Source: Ornithodoros turicata (lineage: Eukaryota > Arthropoda > Arachnida > Ixodida > Argasidae). Taken from it: a stretch of DNA of 64,000 nucleotides. The notes under the pieces were generated by a model. The model did no database searches. It was not told where the DNA came from and saw only the letters and a program-made list of their open reading frames with translations. The DNA lies in contig NC_088201.1 of assembly GCF_037126465.1 (NCBI RefSeq), positions 71,322,879 through 71,386,878 on the forward strand, read 5' to 3'. A program made the translations under genes and the position numbers. Positions 9,876 to 21,286 of the stretch are shown here, in pieces (position 1 is the stretch's first letter; each line of letters begins with the position of its first letter).

Positions 9876-10953
9876 CCTTGAATCTCTTCAGTGTTTCTTA
9901 CAAACCTGCACCATCATACGAGTCCCACGTCTCACCACAAAAGCCACAGCTTGTTTGACCACGCTGAAACAAGTTATGATATGGCACCGCGTCATTTGTA
10001 TAAAGGGGAGCGGGTCTTGTTTGATCGCGCAGAACAATTTACGTTGTAGAATATCGCCTGATGCGCTGGAAACACCATGCAGAACCCGCCTGGGAACCCA
10101 AAACTACTTCTTTTACTAATAGCCAGAACTTGTTTGAGCACGCTGAAACGCGCACGCACCGTGATGCGTGAAACGGTTTTCTTCTTTCCATAATGCTGTT
10201 TGATCGCGCAGAACGTTTGGGATATGATATAAAATGGCTTTAAAATAGCGTGGCGCTCTCGACAAACTATACTCGCTTAGTCGATGAGTACGTGCTATAT
10301 AATCCTTCTCCTTATCACCTATCTGTATAGCTTCTCCCCCCCCCATCACACAACACAGAATTTCCCCCCTAAAAACAGGAAATACTTTTATTTTACTGAT
10401 GATTACATATGAGACGCACGCACTTTCGCTGGTCTCGGTGGGATGCATCACTTCGTGTGAGTAAAGATGATTTCGGCCAATCCATCCATGAGTGTCTTCT
10501 CTAGTTTCAGATCCAGTAATTCACGCATTTCTTGCAACTCTTCATCTGTGAATCGCTTAAAACGCGTTTATCGCTTTCCATCAGGCGTTCGCCTCCCCGT
10601 GTCGACCTTGCGTAAGTCCAACGCGTCCCGCTTTTCGTTCTCCGGAACAATGCTCCCATCACTGGGTTTATCCAGCTTTTCGAAAACAGACGACTTCTCA
10701 GTTTCTACGCACACCGAATGGACTGAAAATGAGAACTTTCCTCATCTTCCTCATTGTGCGCTTGACCCAGAGTCGACCGACGCACGGAACTCAAATGTGA
10801 CCTTGGAGAGTGGTGCGATTTTGTTTACACAAACACGCAGGAACGGCCCATGATGCGCGCCCGTTAGCTGCGAAGGACATTTGGAACTTCTTGGAAACTG
10901 CATAAGCAAACCCTTTGTTCTTGGTTAGAGAAAGCTTGTTTCGGCAATGAGCA
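9876..10953. repeat. inner inverted repeat, right arm (1.08 kb)
   Basis: Inverted partner of 6830-7914. On its minus strand, a frame of about 97 codons runs from 10741 to a stop at 10448-10450, interrupted by one in-frame TAA at 10568-10570. On its plus strand, a 128-codon Ser-rich frame (10467-10853) is open. Which of these, if either, is coding is undecided. The minus-strand choice is favoured by the polyadenylation-like signal downstream. Confidence 0.88.
10116..10451 (-). CDS. hypothetical 111-codon frame, right-arm copy
   Basis: Same length as and almost the same sequence as the frame at 7334-7669. The same doubts apply: it lies beside the motif pairs and over a polyadenylation-like signal, and the arms are recent duplicates of one another. 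Confidence 0.2.
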   Translation of the reverse strand: MMHPTETSESACVSYVIISKIKVFPVFRGEILCCVMGGGEAIQIGDKEKDYIARTHRLSEYSLSRAPRYFKAILYHIPNVLRDQTALWKEENRFTHHGACAFQRAQTSSGY

Positions 10954-12919
10954 GGTGGTGACGTGGGCTCATACGGATATTTTTTTCTTCGCATAGCGTG
11001 GTGTGATCACTGCTTACTTTTGGTTTTAATACGCGCGGCCTCGGAAAACATGATATACGAGGTGACCAAGTTTCTCGGAGAAAGCCTATTTACATCACCT
11101 TGACGCAACATTTTTTTTCCGCTAGGGTCCGCCGCAGAGTACTCACTTTGGCCATGACGGGTGGAAGTGCGTTTTTGGTATAAAACAGATGGCTCCAACA
11201 CCAGCTCATCTTCAAGGTGACCCAATTTCCCGGACTTGCAACCTTGCGGAAACGAGCGAGCATTGATATAAAAGAGATGGTCCCAACCGGAGGTGTGTGT
11301 TACGCGCCTGTGTTTCGGCTATCAAGTTTTCCGTGCGGCTGGCACGGTAAGTGGTCGACATGTGGGTGCCTGGAAGGTGCGCGACATTTTGGTGTGTCGG
11401 CGCATAATGTGAGGTGTGCGCGGGCAGGCTGAAATCGTGTGAGCTGTCCACGCGCCCGTGTTTCCCTACCCTGCTGTAGCGCGTCGCGCTACAAGAATCT
11501 ACTAGCGTCATACCGGTGTGATGAGGTAAGCCAATTTTTTTTTTTTTGATGAGATGGACTTGTTCATAGTGCGACGATCTTAATATTTTTAATATTGGTG
11601 CTTCCAGTATAGAGAAGGAACGCGGAGGTGCGACTGCACGGGATGTTCGGGGAGAGAGCAATCTGAAATTGTGTTTCTTCCTACTCAGCTTGAGTTGAGT
11701 ACATGCGTGCATAGCACCAAGCAATTTGTTTAATAAGCATTGGAGCGTCAGTCACGACATAGCATAACTGTGCTTTGTGCTTGATTTAATTAATATCTTA
11801 TGTTGAAGTGCACCCTCTAAAACTGCAATATGCCTAAACACGAGCTGGTTAAAGTCGCGTGAGCTGTCCACGCGCCGCATGTTTCAGATATTGCTGCATG
11901 GTGCTCGTGAATCTATGAGCTGTCCACCTGCCCCATGTTTCAGATATTGCTGCATGGTGCTCGTGAATCTATGTGCCCGTCTGCGAAGGTGAGCACTTTT
12001 TTTCCGAGATGGACTTCATAGAAGACATTCATGAAGTTCATAGTGCGACGTTGTGCCCTGAACTTATATTTCTAAGGGTACTGCCAGTTGTGCTCTGCGT
12101 ACGAGCTGTGTCGCGTGAAATTTACGCTGGCTATGTTTGAACAGAATATTCTGAGGGGAGCAAAGCGAAATTGTGTTTCTTCATACTCAGCTTGGGTTGA
12201 GTCTTCTTTTTTTAAGCTTCAGTACGTGCGTGCATTGCATTGTTTAATAAGCGTTGGAGCGTCAGTGCGTCTTGAGCTTCACCACATAGCGCCACTATGC
12301 TATTGTCATTCTGCTTGATTTATTTAATTTCGTGTGTTGAATGCGCGCTGTCTAAAATAAAAACGGACCCAAGCTCTATAGGGTTTATTGATCATTCAAG
12401 TTGTTTTTCTCTCAAACCAGCTTCTCTGCACAGCATCAACTATCGATGTTTTCTCGATCATGTGCTTCTTCCTGCTTATTTCGAACGCGTGCTGGCTTCC
12501 CTGATTAGCATCACGATGAGTTTTTTTGCAATTTGTTTAATACATGTTGAATATTTTTTTTGTGGTTCTCTCACAAAATTCGTTCTCAAGAATGAACGCG
12601 CTCCATAGCATCATTTGCCATTCTGCTTGATTGAAACAATTTTTAGGTTGAACTGCAAAGCACACACGTCCTAAACGATCCTAAGCTTGGTCTCAGGGGT
12701 GGGCTTGACCTAACGCACGCGTGCAACTAGGTGAAGCCAACTTTACTCGTGTAGAGTGTGTTTTGAGATGTGTACCCTAAACACGTTTTTGTATTTCCCA
12801 TTAGCAACTGTGGCTATGTGAACAGCGGGAGGAGGCGGCATGTAAGCTGTTCAGCCTTCTAACGCTGGCTCTCTAGAAGTATGAACCAGTTGGATAGAAA
12901 TGAGTCACCAATGCAATGG
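10954..12919. repeat. right-side block with ~0.45-kb tandem units, non-coding
   Basis: This block is present only on the right side of the element. Units begin GTGAGCTGTCCA at 11439, 11859 and 11916. The first is about 420 bp, the second only 57 bp, and the third about 455 bp. Long units share GTTCATAGTGCGACG, GTGTTTCTTC then TACTCAGCTTG, and GTTTAATAAGC then TTGGAGCGTCAGT. A more diverged third relative continues to about 12670 (TGCCATTCTGCTTGATT). No convincing open frame; a GTAGCGC...GCGCTAC hairpin lies near 11476. Could be a regulatory or RNA-coding array, but nothing proves it. Confidence 0.65.
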
Positions 12920-15365
12920 CGCGACACAGCTGTCCATCTTTGCAAAGAGGGTAATCACAAGTGGCGCCATCTCTTGTATGTGCGCCATCTACCGAGGGAG
13001 CTGAATGACCAATGAGCGCAAGAGATGACCGGGACTAATGATCTCTCTGATGCAGCTGAACCAACCCCCAGCTGGACCTGGAGGCTGTTGTACCAAATAA
13101 AGGTTGAAATCAACAATTGTCGTGTGTCTTGTCTGAAGCTGCTGCATTGTGGTTTAGGAGCAACAGGCTAGCCAATCACTGTTCAGTAGGCTTAGCGTGG
13201 TTCGGCTTAGAAGTCAGTAGGCTTAGAATGGACCAATCAACATGAAGTAGGCAGAGCTGGTGAAGAGTTGCACCATCTGGTGTCAGTGGGCTTAGAACGG
13301 GCCAGTGAGGGCCAATCGGTAGCAGCCAATTAGAGCGTTTAGAAAGTCTGGTAGAGTGATTAGTAGGCTTAGCGTGGACTGGCTTAGAAGTCAGTAGGCT
13401 TAGAATGGACCAATCAACGCGAAGTGGGTGGAGCCAGTACAGAGTTGCGCCATGAGGTAAGTAGCATGGACCAATGAGGGCCAGCCTGCACTGCCGCCTT
13501 TACTCCTCAGCCAGAGCCGCACTTGAGCAACAGCTCACACACCTTGGCCTGCACCTCACGCTGCAGACCTTACTCAGCCCCGTGCAGCGCGCCCGACAGT
13601 GCGTAGTCACCAGACTGCTCCTCCGTTACCTCGCTGCAACCGACCTACTGGTCGCCCTGTGAACTGGACTATGCCCGCCTGGGTACTCTCTCTCTGGCTT
13701 TCTTTTTTTTTTCGGAATAGCAAGCCGACACCCTGTCTGGCTGACCTTTCCCTCGTTCCTCTTCTTTGTTATCATTAAACATATCCCCCCCCCCAGGGCC
13801 AGCCACAGCAGAACCAAGCTGTGCCCTATGACGCAGCTGGACCAATAGCATAATTTCTATTAAATGTGTAGGGAACCTTCTTCGGCGCCGTCAGAGCATG
13901 CGCAGAAACGTTGTGCACCAACGAGCAGCTGGATGGAGGCATGCGGTTAGCACGGGCCAATAGCAGTTGGAGCCTACCAGCGTAGGACCCCCGCTAAACT
14001 TATGTTATGGTAAAAGTTACAATCTCCCACAGTTAAATTTATCTCATCAGAGATGAGTGTGAGTGACCAATGAGTGGCTTGCGGTTCAATGGAGCCATAG
14101 CAGTGGGTGAGTGAACACTTGCTGTTAGATGGACCAATCGGAGTTGGAGCCTATGAGGGAGCTGTGACCAACTAGAACCAATAAAGAGCTGGGTGAGCGG
14201 CCACTTGCAGTCAGATGGACTAACGAGCAGACCACTTGCAGTTAGATGAACCAATAACAGTTGGAAGCTACCGAGGGAGCTGAGTGAGCAATGAGCGCGA
14301 GAGATGACCGCATAAAATTATGGACCAATGATCTGTCTGATGCAGCTGAACCAACCTACAGCTGGACGAGGAGGCCGTTGTACCAAATGAAGGTTGAAAT
14401 CAACAATTGTCGTGTGTCTTGTCTGAAGCTGCTGTCTGGTGCCGACAAATTCAGGTTAGCCAATCACCGTTCAGTAGGCTTAGCGTGGACCAATCAGGCC
14501 CAGCCATCTGTAGGCTTAGAATGGACCAATCGTTGTGAAGGGCCAATCAGCGTGAAGTGGGCGGAGCCAGTAAAGAGTTGCGCTGTCTGGTGTCAGTGCG
14601 CTTAGCGAGGGCTAATCAGTAGGCTTACATTGGCGATGGCCAATCAGAGCGTCAGGAAAGTCTGGGAGGGTGATCAGTAGGCTTTGGCATAGACGTCTGA
14701 ATCAGTGGGCTTAGAATGGACCAATCAGCATGAAGTGGGCGGAAAGTTGCACGCCACAAGGTAAGTTTGAACATCTGAGATAAAGCCGCAGCGGGGCCGC
14801 CGTCGGGCCAATCGGAGCGCCTGGAGAGTAGGACCAATCAGCGGAGCCGGTTAATTAGCATAGCGGGGTCGGCGTGCACCACTCAGCGTGAAGCAGGGTG
14901 GAGTCAAGTAATTAACATAAAAGGGGTGGAGCTATGGTGAACCAATCAGCTGCCATGGGCCAATCAACGTGAAGCGGGCGGAGCCAAGTAATTAACATAA
15001 AGGGGTGGAGCTACGATTGAGCAATCAATGATCAGTAGGCTTAGCATGAGCCAATCACCGTGAAGTGGGCGGAGCCAAGCCAACTAATTAGCATAAAGGA
15101 GCAGAGCTACGATTGACCAATCAATGATCAGTGGGGCTTGGCGTGGACCAATCAACGTGAAGTGGGCGGGGCTAACGGCGGCCAATCAGATGGCTTTGGA
15201 TTTGGCTTGTGTTGGATTACAAGTGGATTGTGTTGGCTTAGAACTGGATTCTGTTGGCTTAGAACTGGATTTTGGCTTAGAATTGGATTAGAATCGGCCA
15301 TCTTGGATTAGAAAAAGGATGTCGTTGTACAGTCCGGTTATTATACCGTCTTAAACTATACTACT
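12920..15365. repeat. right terminal inverted repeat, CCAAT/GC-box array
   Basis: Inverted relative to 5130-6796 but longer, because of an internal duplication (about 12990-13150 repeats at 14275-14440) and a LINE insertion (13487-13794). Units carry GGACCAATCA, GTGAAGTGGGCGGAGC and AATTAGCATAAAGG. The outermost ~190 bp is nearly identical to the left end, as required for terminal recognition. Confidence 0.8.
13487..13794 (+). mobile_element. 5'-truncated LINE inserted in the right TIR
   Basis: A 308-bp insertion flanked by 10-bp duplications AGGGCCAGCC (13477-13486 and 13795-13804). Its upstream part encodes about 58 residues typical of the very C-terminus of tick LINE ORF2 (pattern CRLYSSAR, LEQQL, LLLRYL) ending at a stop at 13660-13662. 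This is followed by a 3' UTR with ATTAAA and a C-rich end. Confidence 0.75.
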
Positions 15366-15371
15366 AGCATT

Positions 15372-15745
15372 CCCTATGATGGCTATAATAATGAAGCTCC
15401 TGATGATGCTAATCCCAAGAGGTATGCAATTTCCCATGAATTTCTGTTACCTCATAATGACGGTTTCGGACAATAAAGTATGAGAATTCGAGTACCAGTG
15501 ATTATCCAGAATACCCTGCATCATCAACACTCCCCAAATGTTTGGCGGCACATCCCAAACTTTTTACCTGTGCACTCCCTACAAGGTGGAGACGTTGCTA
15601 TTCCCCTCAATTTTTTGCAACACCCCTACATGGTTGGAAACCGCTGTCTGGGATAGTAAGCACCCGACGTAAGCAGCACGAGCAAAATATGTGCTACGCA
15701 GAGATGAAAGCTTAGGAGGGGATGCCTCCCCTTGTCTTAGTCCAG
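15372..15745. repeat. inner part of left arm of the older inverted-repeat element
   Basis: Continuation of 4570-5129 beyond the insertion. It matches the reverse complement of about 16435-16785, for example CATGAATTT then GTTACCTC, ACCATAAAGTATGAGAA-like sequence, and GAGGGGATGC. This arm pair gives the empty-site evidence for the 10.2-kb insertion. Confidence 0.75.
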
Positions 15746-15939
15746 CAACTTTATTTTACTGTGTTGATTGGGGAATTTCTTCGCCAGGGGCGATACTCTA
15801 CTCCGCACATGTAGAGAGTTCGTTCTGCATCCACGGAAGCATAGACCAGTTTCAAACAGAGTAATGGTCCTTATTAAGCAGTGACACACAACCTAGGCCC
15901 TCAGCTAACAGTATATATGGAATAACCCCCATATACGTA

Positions 15940-16084
15940 GATAATGATAGTGATGCGGGGTTTACGTACCCCGCGAGACACACAGGAGGTGGCATTGCAA
16001 CGGCATTAGAAAGCGGTGACCAAATTCAAGTGTCGTGGAGTGACCGGGCGCAATGGTGCGGCCTACTTCTTTCTCTATTCCTTT
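15940..16084. repeat. 145-bp direct repeat, copy A
   Basis: Near-identical to 16531-16675. It contains GCGGGGTTTACGTACCCCGC, an imperfect palindrome, and GTGGCATTGCAACGGCATT. The two copies are in the same orientation 591 bp apart, resembling a short LTR pair or two insertions of one small element. No internal coding frame supports an LTR retrotransposon. Confidence 0.8.
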
Positions 16085-16429
16085 TTTTTCCCCTTTTGGG
16101 TATTCTCCTAAGCCAAACCGAGACCGCATTCTCACCTACGTTCGGCAGCAATGTGAAACAGGCGCAGAAATGAGTGATTCCTAAAAGAAATACCTCATTA
16201 TTTTGGTCGGGTATTACTGTCCACATATGAATGTTCAAAGTTGTCGCATTGTCATTGTGTTTATCTTTCGAAGTACCGTTCGACGTTAGCACACGTGAAA
16301 TGAATACGTTTTTGTTGTTCCTGGTGAAGATTGAAGGTGAGCTGGAGTGTAGAAATAAGTAAAACTGTATATTTTCCAGCACGGGACACCAAGCGCACTT
16401 GTCGACAAGGAAGCTGAGGAAACCAGGAA

Positions 16430-17262
16430 GGAATGCGCCCGGAACTATGACAAGGGGACGCATCCCCTCCTAAGCCCTCATCTCTGCGTTGCACATATTT
16501 TACTCGTGCTGCTTGTGTCGCGTGCTTGCTGATAATGATAGTGATGTGGGGTTTACGTACCCCGCGAGACACACAGGGGGTGGCATTGCAACGGCATTAG
16601 AAAGCGGTGACCAAATTCAAGTGTCGTGGAGTGACCGGGCGCAATGGTGCGGCCTACGTCTTTCTCTATTCCTTTTGCTCCTCCTTGCTGTCTCCGACTT
16701 CTCATACTTTATGGTCCGAAACAGCCATTCCGAGGTAACAAATTCATGAGAAATAGGATACCTACGGAGATTAGCCAGGAACATTATTTTAGCCATCACA
16801 AGGAATGCGGAAGAGTGCACTTTAAATGAGCCCAGGGGTCACCTTATCGAAACCTTTAATTTCTTGCTCATGTATGTCATCCAGTGTAGCTCTTTCTCAT
16901 TCATTTTAGTTTTCGAGCATGTTCCACTCTCCGCCTGTACCGGTACGACCAATACGACATATCCCATTCAAAATAATGATAGGATGTATCTCGCAGTGGG
17001 CAGATGCTGGAGAAGGACACTTCCTGAATTGAAATGCTTTCGATCACGTCGCTGGCACATTTTTATCTTTCCACACGGGGAGAAGACTCTGCTCCATCTA
17101 TTCGCGATACATGAGCAGACTATGGTAAGTGCGGACCCGCGATCGAAAGCGGGCTGGAACAGTGCGCTTGGTTTTGGTTTCCTCATGGATCATCCTCTCC
17201 CATTTCGGAGCCAATCAAATATTCCTTCCTGAAGAAAAATCTGTCCTGGGGGCTTTAACGGA
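16430..17262. repeat. right arm of the older inverted-repeat element
   Basis: Inverted partner of 4570-5129 plus 15372-15745. The second 145-bp direct repeat (16531-16675) lies inside it. Reading its minus strand, CTCATTTAAAGTGCACTC then CGCATTCCTTGTGATGG spans the site that the 10.2-kb element occupies in the other arm. Confidence 0.75.
16531..16675. repeat. 145-bp direct repeat, copy B
   Basis: Second copy of the repeat at 15940-16084, differing at only a few positions, including GTGGGG for GCGGGG at the palindrome. Confidence 0.8.
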
Positions 17263-17271
17263 AATGGGGTA

Positions 17272-17520
17272 ACTTTAGCAATAATCCTGGTGGTTACAGT
17301 GGTACAGGGAGCATCCCAATGTAGTCTAGTGAGGGATGCTGGCATGTTTTCTGTGGTGGGTAGTCCTCTCTTGGACTACCGAAATCCCAGAGCAAGAGGG
17401 TTAACACACCCCTCCCTCTCTTGTGCCACCATCATCTCTCCCCTCGCTCTTTCACCCTCCTCTCTTCTCCCTCCCCTGGGTGCACCGAGCCGCCGCTCCA
17501 GAGCAGGCTGACCGTACCTT
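17272..17520 (+). repeat. dispersed ~250-bp repeat
   Basis: The reverse complement of this block occurs at about 42560-42815. Shared landmarks are AATCCTGG then GGTTACAG/TGTGGTACAGGGAG, GAGGGATGCT, and ACCATCATCTCT. Pyrimidine-rich interior, non-coding. Confidence 0.7.
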
Positions 17521-18139
17521 CCCCCTACACCCCTCTTCTTAACAGTCTGTTGGTCGTATCCTAACACATACTGGTTTGCTGTGCTCAGAACCTGGCACGC
17601 TCGCAAGATTCACTATTCAATTGATCCTACTCCCGCAAGCAATTCATCGATACCTTAGCTAATTATCTCGGTAACGTACCCTGGCTAAGCAACATTATGA
17701 GCCCTGGCAAGCAAGGGTCCTAGATTCGACTCACACGACATCACTGTCTGGCTGCGCTTGTTAACTTCTAGCTCCACTGAAGAACTGGACAAGAGACGAA
17801 CATTCACTACTTAATTGCTGACTGTATACTACAGAGCGCGGCAATATTGTTACCCGATACCGATTGATGAATTATTGCTTTACCCGATTACTGGCCGTCT
17901 GGTATAGGCGACGACCTTATTCAGAATGCATACCGTCCGCCCGCCCGCCCGCCCATCTGTCTGTCTGTCTGTCTGCTAGCCCTGCAGAAACATTCAGAAA
18001 CATTGAAATTGCGTATCTAGGATCCTTCGAACCTTGCTATTTTTCAATGTTACTCAGAGGCTCAGAGCTGACTTTTACAGCTTGCTTATCCTTATGATTA
18101 CGCTGTCTGTGACGCTCAGTAACACAATTAACAGTTCCA
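17521..18139. other. no gene seen; short microsatellites
   Basis: Non-coding. Contains (CCGC)n followed by (TCTG)n at about 17937-17977. Confidence 0.5.
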
Positions 18140-20240
18140 GGAACGCAGTGTTGTACCCGCTATCAAAACGAACTAACGCAATACCGCTACCCGCTACTCC
18201 ACGAAAAAGTAGCGCAATACTAGCGTCGCTACAAATTTGAAAAAGTACCGCGATACTGCTCCCGCTAGGAAATAAAAGTAACGTAAATACTATGCCGCTA
18301 CTTTTCGGCTGCCATACACTTCTCTAGGCAACACATTACCGTAGGCATCTCGCTGCCAAATGTGTCAAAAGCAGCGTTGTATATAGCAGCTACCGTATTC
18401 GCTACTATTTCCAGTAGCGGAGTAGCGATAGCGCTACATTTTAAATTGATAACGGAAAAAGTATTTCCGCTAGACATACGGGTAGCGGTGGACTCTTTCT
18501 CCGCTACTGCTATCGCTACTTTTCATAATATGGGAGACGTGCAACACAGAGAGACAAAGTGAGATAACGATGGAGCTGAATTTATTATTGTCATTCCTTT
18601 TAGTTACTTGTTAATCAGGCAGGCTGATGAGACGATCTTCCTCAATTTCACTAACTTTTATAAGCTAAGTGCAATTGAGTAGTCAGAAATATAATTTGTG
18701 TTATTCTGTGCATTTTGAAATTTTTAGCTCACATTTGCGAAACACACACAGGTATGTATAACATACTGCATAATATTGGCTACGAAACTAGTTTCAGTCA
18801 TACAATAAGTTGCAAAACTAGTGTGAGCGTGTGGATAGCACATTTAAAACTGTTTTGCAGCTTTATTGTTCGGAGCAGATAAACAAAGCATCGTGTCGTT
18901 TGGAACAGGAATACGAAAATATATCGGAAATACAATGAGATATCGCTATGGTCATACATTGCACTCCAAACGTACCACCGACTTTGCTTTAAGGTGTTGT
19001 GCTCCGGGTGAAGCATTTCTGCTGAGATAGAAATACCTAAGCTTACACACGTTGCCGAACGCGATCTAGTTGAATGAGTTGTGTTGAAAGAGAGAAGAAA
19101 AAAAATGAGAAATAGGCACTCAGTACGAGAGCCGGCTACTCCAGATGACTTAAAAAAACTAAAATAGCTAACTACAATAAGAACAACGAAAGACAGAGAC
19201 ACCCAGTTATTTTCTCACATTGCATACGTTACATTGTGGGTATATGAGCCATACAAAATAAATAATAATATTATCCTGGAGTCAGTGTACGCCAACATGC
19301 TTATTGGGTACGAGTTGCTTAGACACGCAGTCTTCCGCGAGGGACGTTAAATACGGGGTGCCGTGTGATGAGCTTTCATCGCACGTTAAAGAACCCTCAG
19401 GTGGGCAAAAGCAATCCACAGACCGACCGCTGTGGCGGCGCTCATGATATCGGTTGGCTCGCGACGTAAACCCCCAATTAATAATAACAACATGCTTATT
19501 AACGCTCTTTGCACACTCGCTTGGTGGCAGTACACAGGCGATTAACATTAAAGCAATTTATTGTTGACAGCGTTTGACATGTTCAGGAAAAAGCTACGTG
19601 ATATTTTTCTCTCTCTAGATGTTTCATTACGGAGGTGATCTCTCACGGGTAGACTCTTACTGAGGAACTCATACTCTCGAAAAAAGCGTATTAAACGTAG
19701 ATTTTCGTACAGTCAAACGCTTTGTAAGGGAAGCCGTCGTGTGGCTGGAAGAGGGAAAGCAGGGGGTAGGCAACAACATTAACACTTAATTCCTCTGAGA
19801 CCTAAGCTTTGATGGAGTATGCCAACGGCACGGCGTTGGCTCTGGCGAGAGCAAACATTATTACATTCGTTTGATGTTTTCACCTCATGGTAGCCGCTTA
19901 TTGATGACTCAATGTGTGATCGCTTATCATGGCAGTGGCGCCACTTGATCACAGGGAAAACTGATCAATCAGTCGACAGGAAGCAGACGGAAGAGTTTGA
20001 GGTTGGGATCCGCGGATATATCTCGGACAAGATACTATCACTGCAGAAAAGTCGTCTTGTGCTTCAAACATTCTGAGGGAAAAATTAATTAAATGCACAC
20101 ATGCGCTATGTGCATTAAATTATGTCTTAAATGTGGATCATTTCAAGGTCAAGATCATTGTGAAATAATATATATTGGCTGTAGGTAATGGTATATTTTA
20201 TACTGCATGCCAGCTAGGTGAGGGAACATAAATATTGCAC
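18140..20240. repeat. large fold-back structure, left arm
   Basis: Segments of this arm are inverted in 20400-25480: 18380-18560 with 25325-25460, 18565-18760 with about 24480-24655, 18840-19010 with about 24235-24405, 19200-19300 and 19500-19700 with 22965-23280, 19690-19990 with 21300-21637, and 20003-20235 with 20405-20624. Pairwise identity looks around 75-85%, so the duplication is old. GTAGCGG-rich modules at its outer end are a repeat in their own right (see 20246-20400). A SINE insertion (19306-19488) interrupts this arm only. Confidence 0.75.
19306..19488 (+). mobile_element. SINE-like insertion, 183 bp
   Basis: Carries GCACGTTAAAGAACCCTC, GGGCAAAAGCAATCC and GCGACGTAAACCCCCAATTAATAA, ending in an AAT tail. 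It is flanked by 12-bp duplications AACATGCTTATT (19294-19305 and 19489-19500). The opposite arm of the fold-back (about 23165-23205) lacks it, giving an empty site. Confidence 0.85.
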
Positions 20241-20245
20241 CGTGT

Positions 20246-20400
20246 TTAGACACATTCGACAATGAGATGCCTACGGTAAAGTGTTGCATAGAGAAGGGTA
20301 CGGTAGCCGATAAGTAGCGGCATAGTATTTACGTTACTTCTATTTGGTAGCGGTAGCGGTATCTCGTTGCTTAGTTTTGGTAGCGGGTACAACGCTGGTC
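20246..20400 (-). repeat. GTAGCGG-rich module at the fold-back centre
   Basis: Reverse complement of about 18150-18350 (CAGTGTTGTACCCGCTA, then ACGTAAATACTATGCCGCTAC, then CCGTAGGCATCTC). A further relative lies at 25350-25470. It resembles the end of a hAT-like element but no duplication was resolved. Confidence 0.55.
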
Positions 20401-20636
20401 GAACGACGGTGCAATATTTATGCAGCATAAAGTATGCCATTACTCACACCCAAGGTATATTATTTCACAATGAGATTGACCTTGAGATGATCCGCAGTTA
20501 AGAAATAACTCAATGCACATAGCGCATGCTTGCACTTGTGGATTTAATAATTTTACTGTCATAATGTTTCGAACACGAGACTGCTCTTCTGCAATAACAA
20601 TATTCTGTTCGAGATATCTTCGAGTTCCAGCCTCAA

Positions 20637-21286
20637 CACACACACACACACACACATAAATGGGATGATGATGTGGTGCGTTATTCCCCACCGTTATGGC
20701 GGTACACTGCCCCATTGCGCTTGTGGGAGGGATGAGAAAGTGATGATGATGGAAAGGGGTCCTATTAGAGTTCGTTCATTAGTCCAGTGCTGAAGAGGAA
20801 CTGAGGTACAACTCGTAGGCCTCGCATCAGATGTGAGGGGTCCGACCATGGCTCGTGAATTTTGACTAAGTCGAACTGGCGTTGATCGACGCATTGCAGA
20901 GCAGTTTCCATGAGGGCGCGCTCGCGATCGTACTGTCCGCATACCAGCAGGACGTGATGGAGGTCACCGCGCACACCACACGTGGAACAGAGGCTGGACG
21001 CGCCGACACGGAGGAGGGTTTGAAAGCCGGTGTAAAAGCCACATTAAGTCCCACGCGGTGGAAGACTGTGGTAAAGGAACGTGGCATTCGGCGGGGGAGA
21101 GTAAGGGACAATGTGGGGGCAACGGAGTAAAGCAGAGAGTGGGTGGTGATGTCACGTTGCCATTGAGAGTGCATCTAGGTGCCAGTGAAGCTTGAGACGA
21201 GGTAACGGCGATCCCCCCGAGACAAGATGATGGGGACACCCGGATGTACTGATGGGCGCCTGCGGCTGTTCGATCTGCGTCCTCGT
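20637..21286 (-). mobile_element. 5'-truncated I-clade LINE fragment, minus strand
   Basis: Translation of the minus strand begins in the RNase H domain (GNEDADRTA, then AHQYI) and passes into the C-terminal Cys/His region (HHVLLVCGQYDRER). The tail is CATCATCATCCC followed by (TG)n. It is flanked by 12-bp duplications TTCCAGCCTCAA (20625-20636) and TTCCAACCTCAA (21287-21298). Frames are broken. The same LINE family recurs at 44045-44850. Confidence 0.8.

Larger units (their letters stand above)
5130..15365. mobile_element. 10.2-kb long-TIR element, Polinton/Maverick-like, no standard Polinton genes
   Basis: The element begins AGTAGTATAGTTTAAGACGG and ends in its reverse complement. It is flanked by perfect 6-bp duplications AGCATT at 5124-5129 and 15366-15371. 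Six-base duplications, 5'-AG...CT-3' termini and very long terminal inverted repeats are the described hallmarks of Polintons. The insertion is proven independently: the second arm of the older inverted repeat (about 16780-16860, reverse strand) runs straight through the unoccupied site. The interior has none of the protein-primed DNA polymerase B, integrase, ATPase or capsid genes expected of Polintons. It is either a non-autonomous derivative or an unrelated long-TIR element; Dada elements also make 6-7-bp duplications. Confidence 0.75.

Noticed and set aside
5130..15365. Endogenous parvovirus-like genome with hairpin ends
   Set aside because: Terminal repeats are long CCAAT arrays rather than fold-back hairpins, and no NS1-type helicase or capsid frame was seen.
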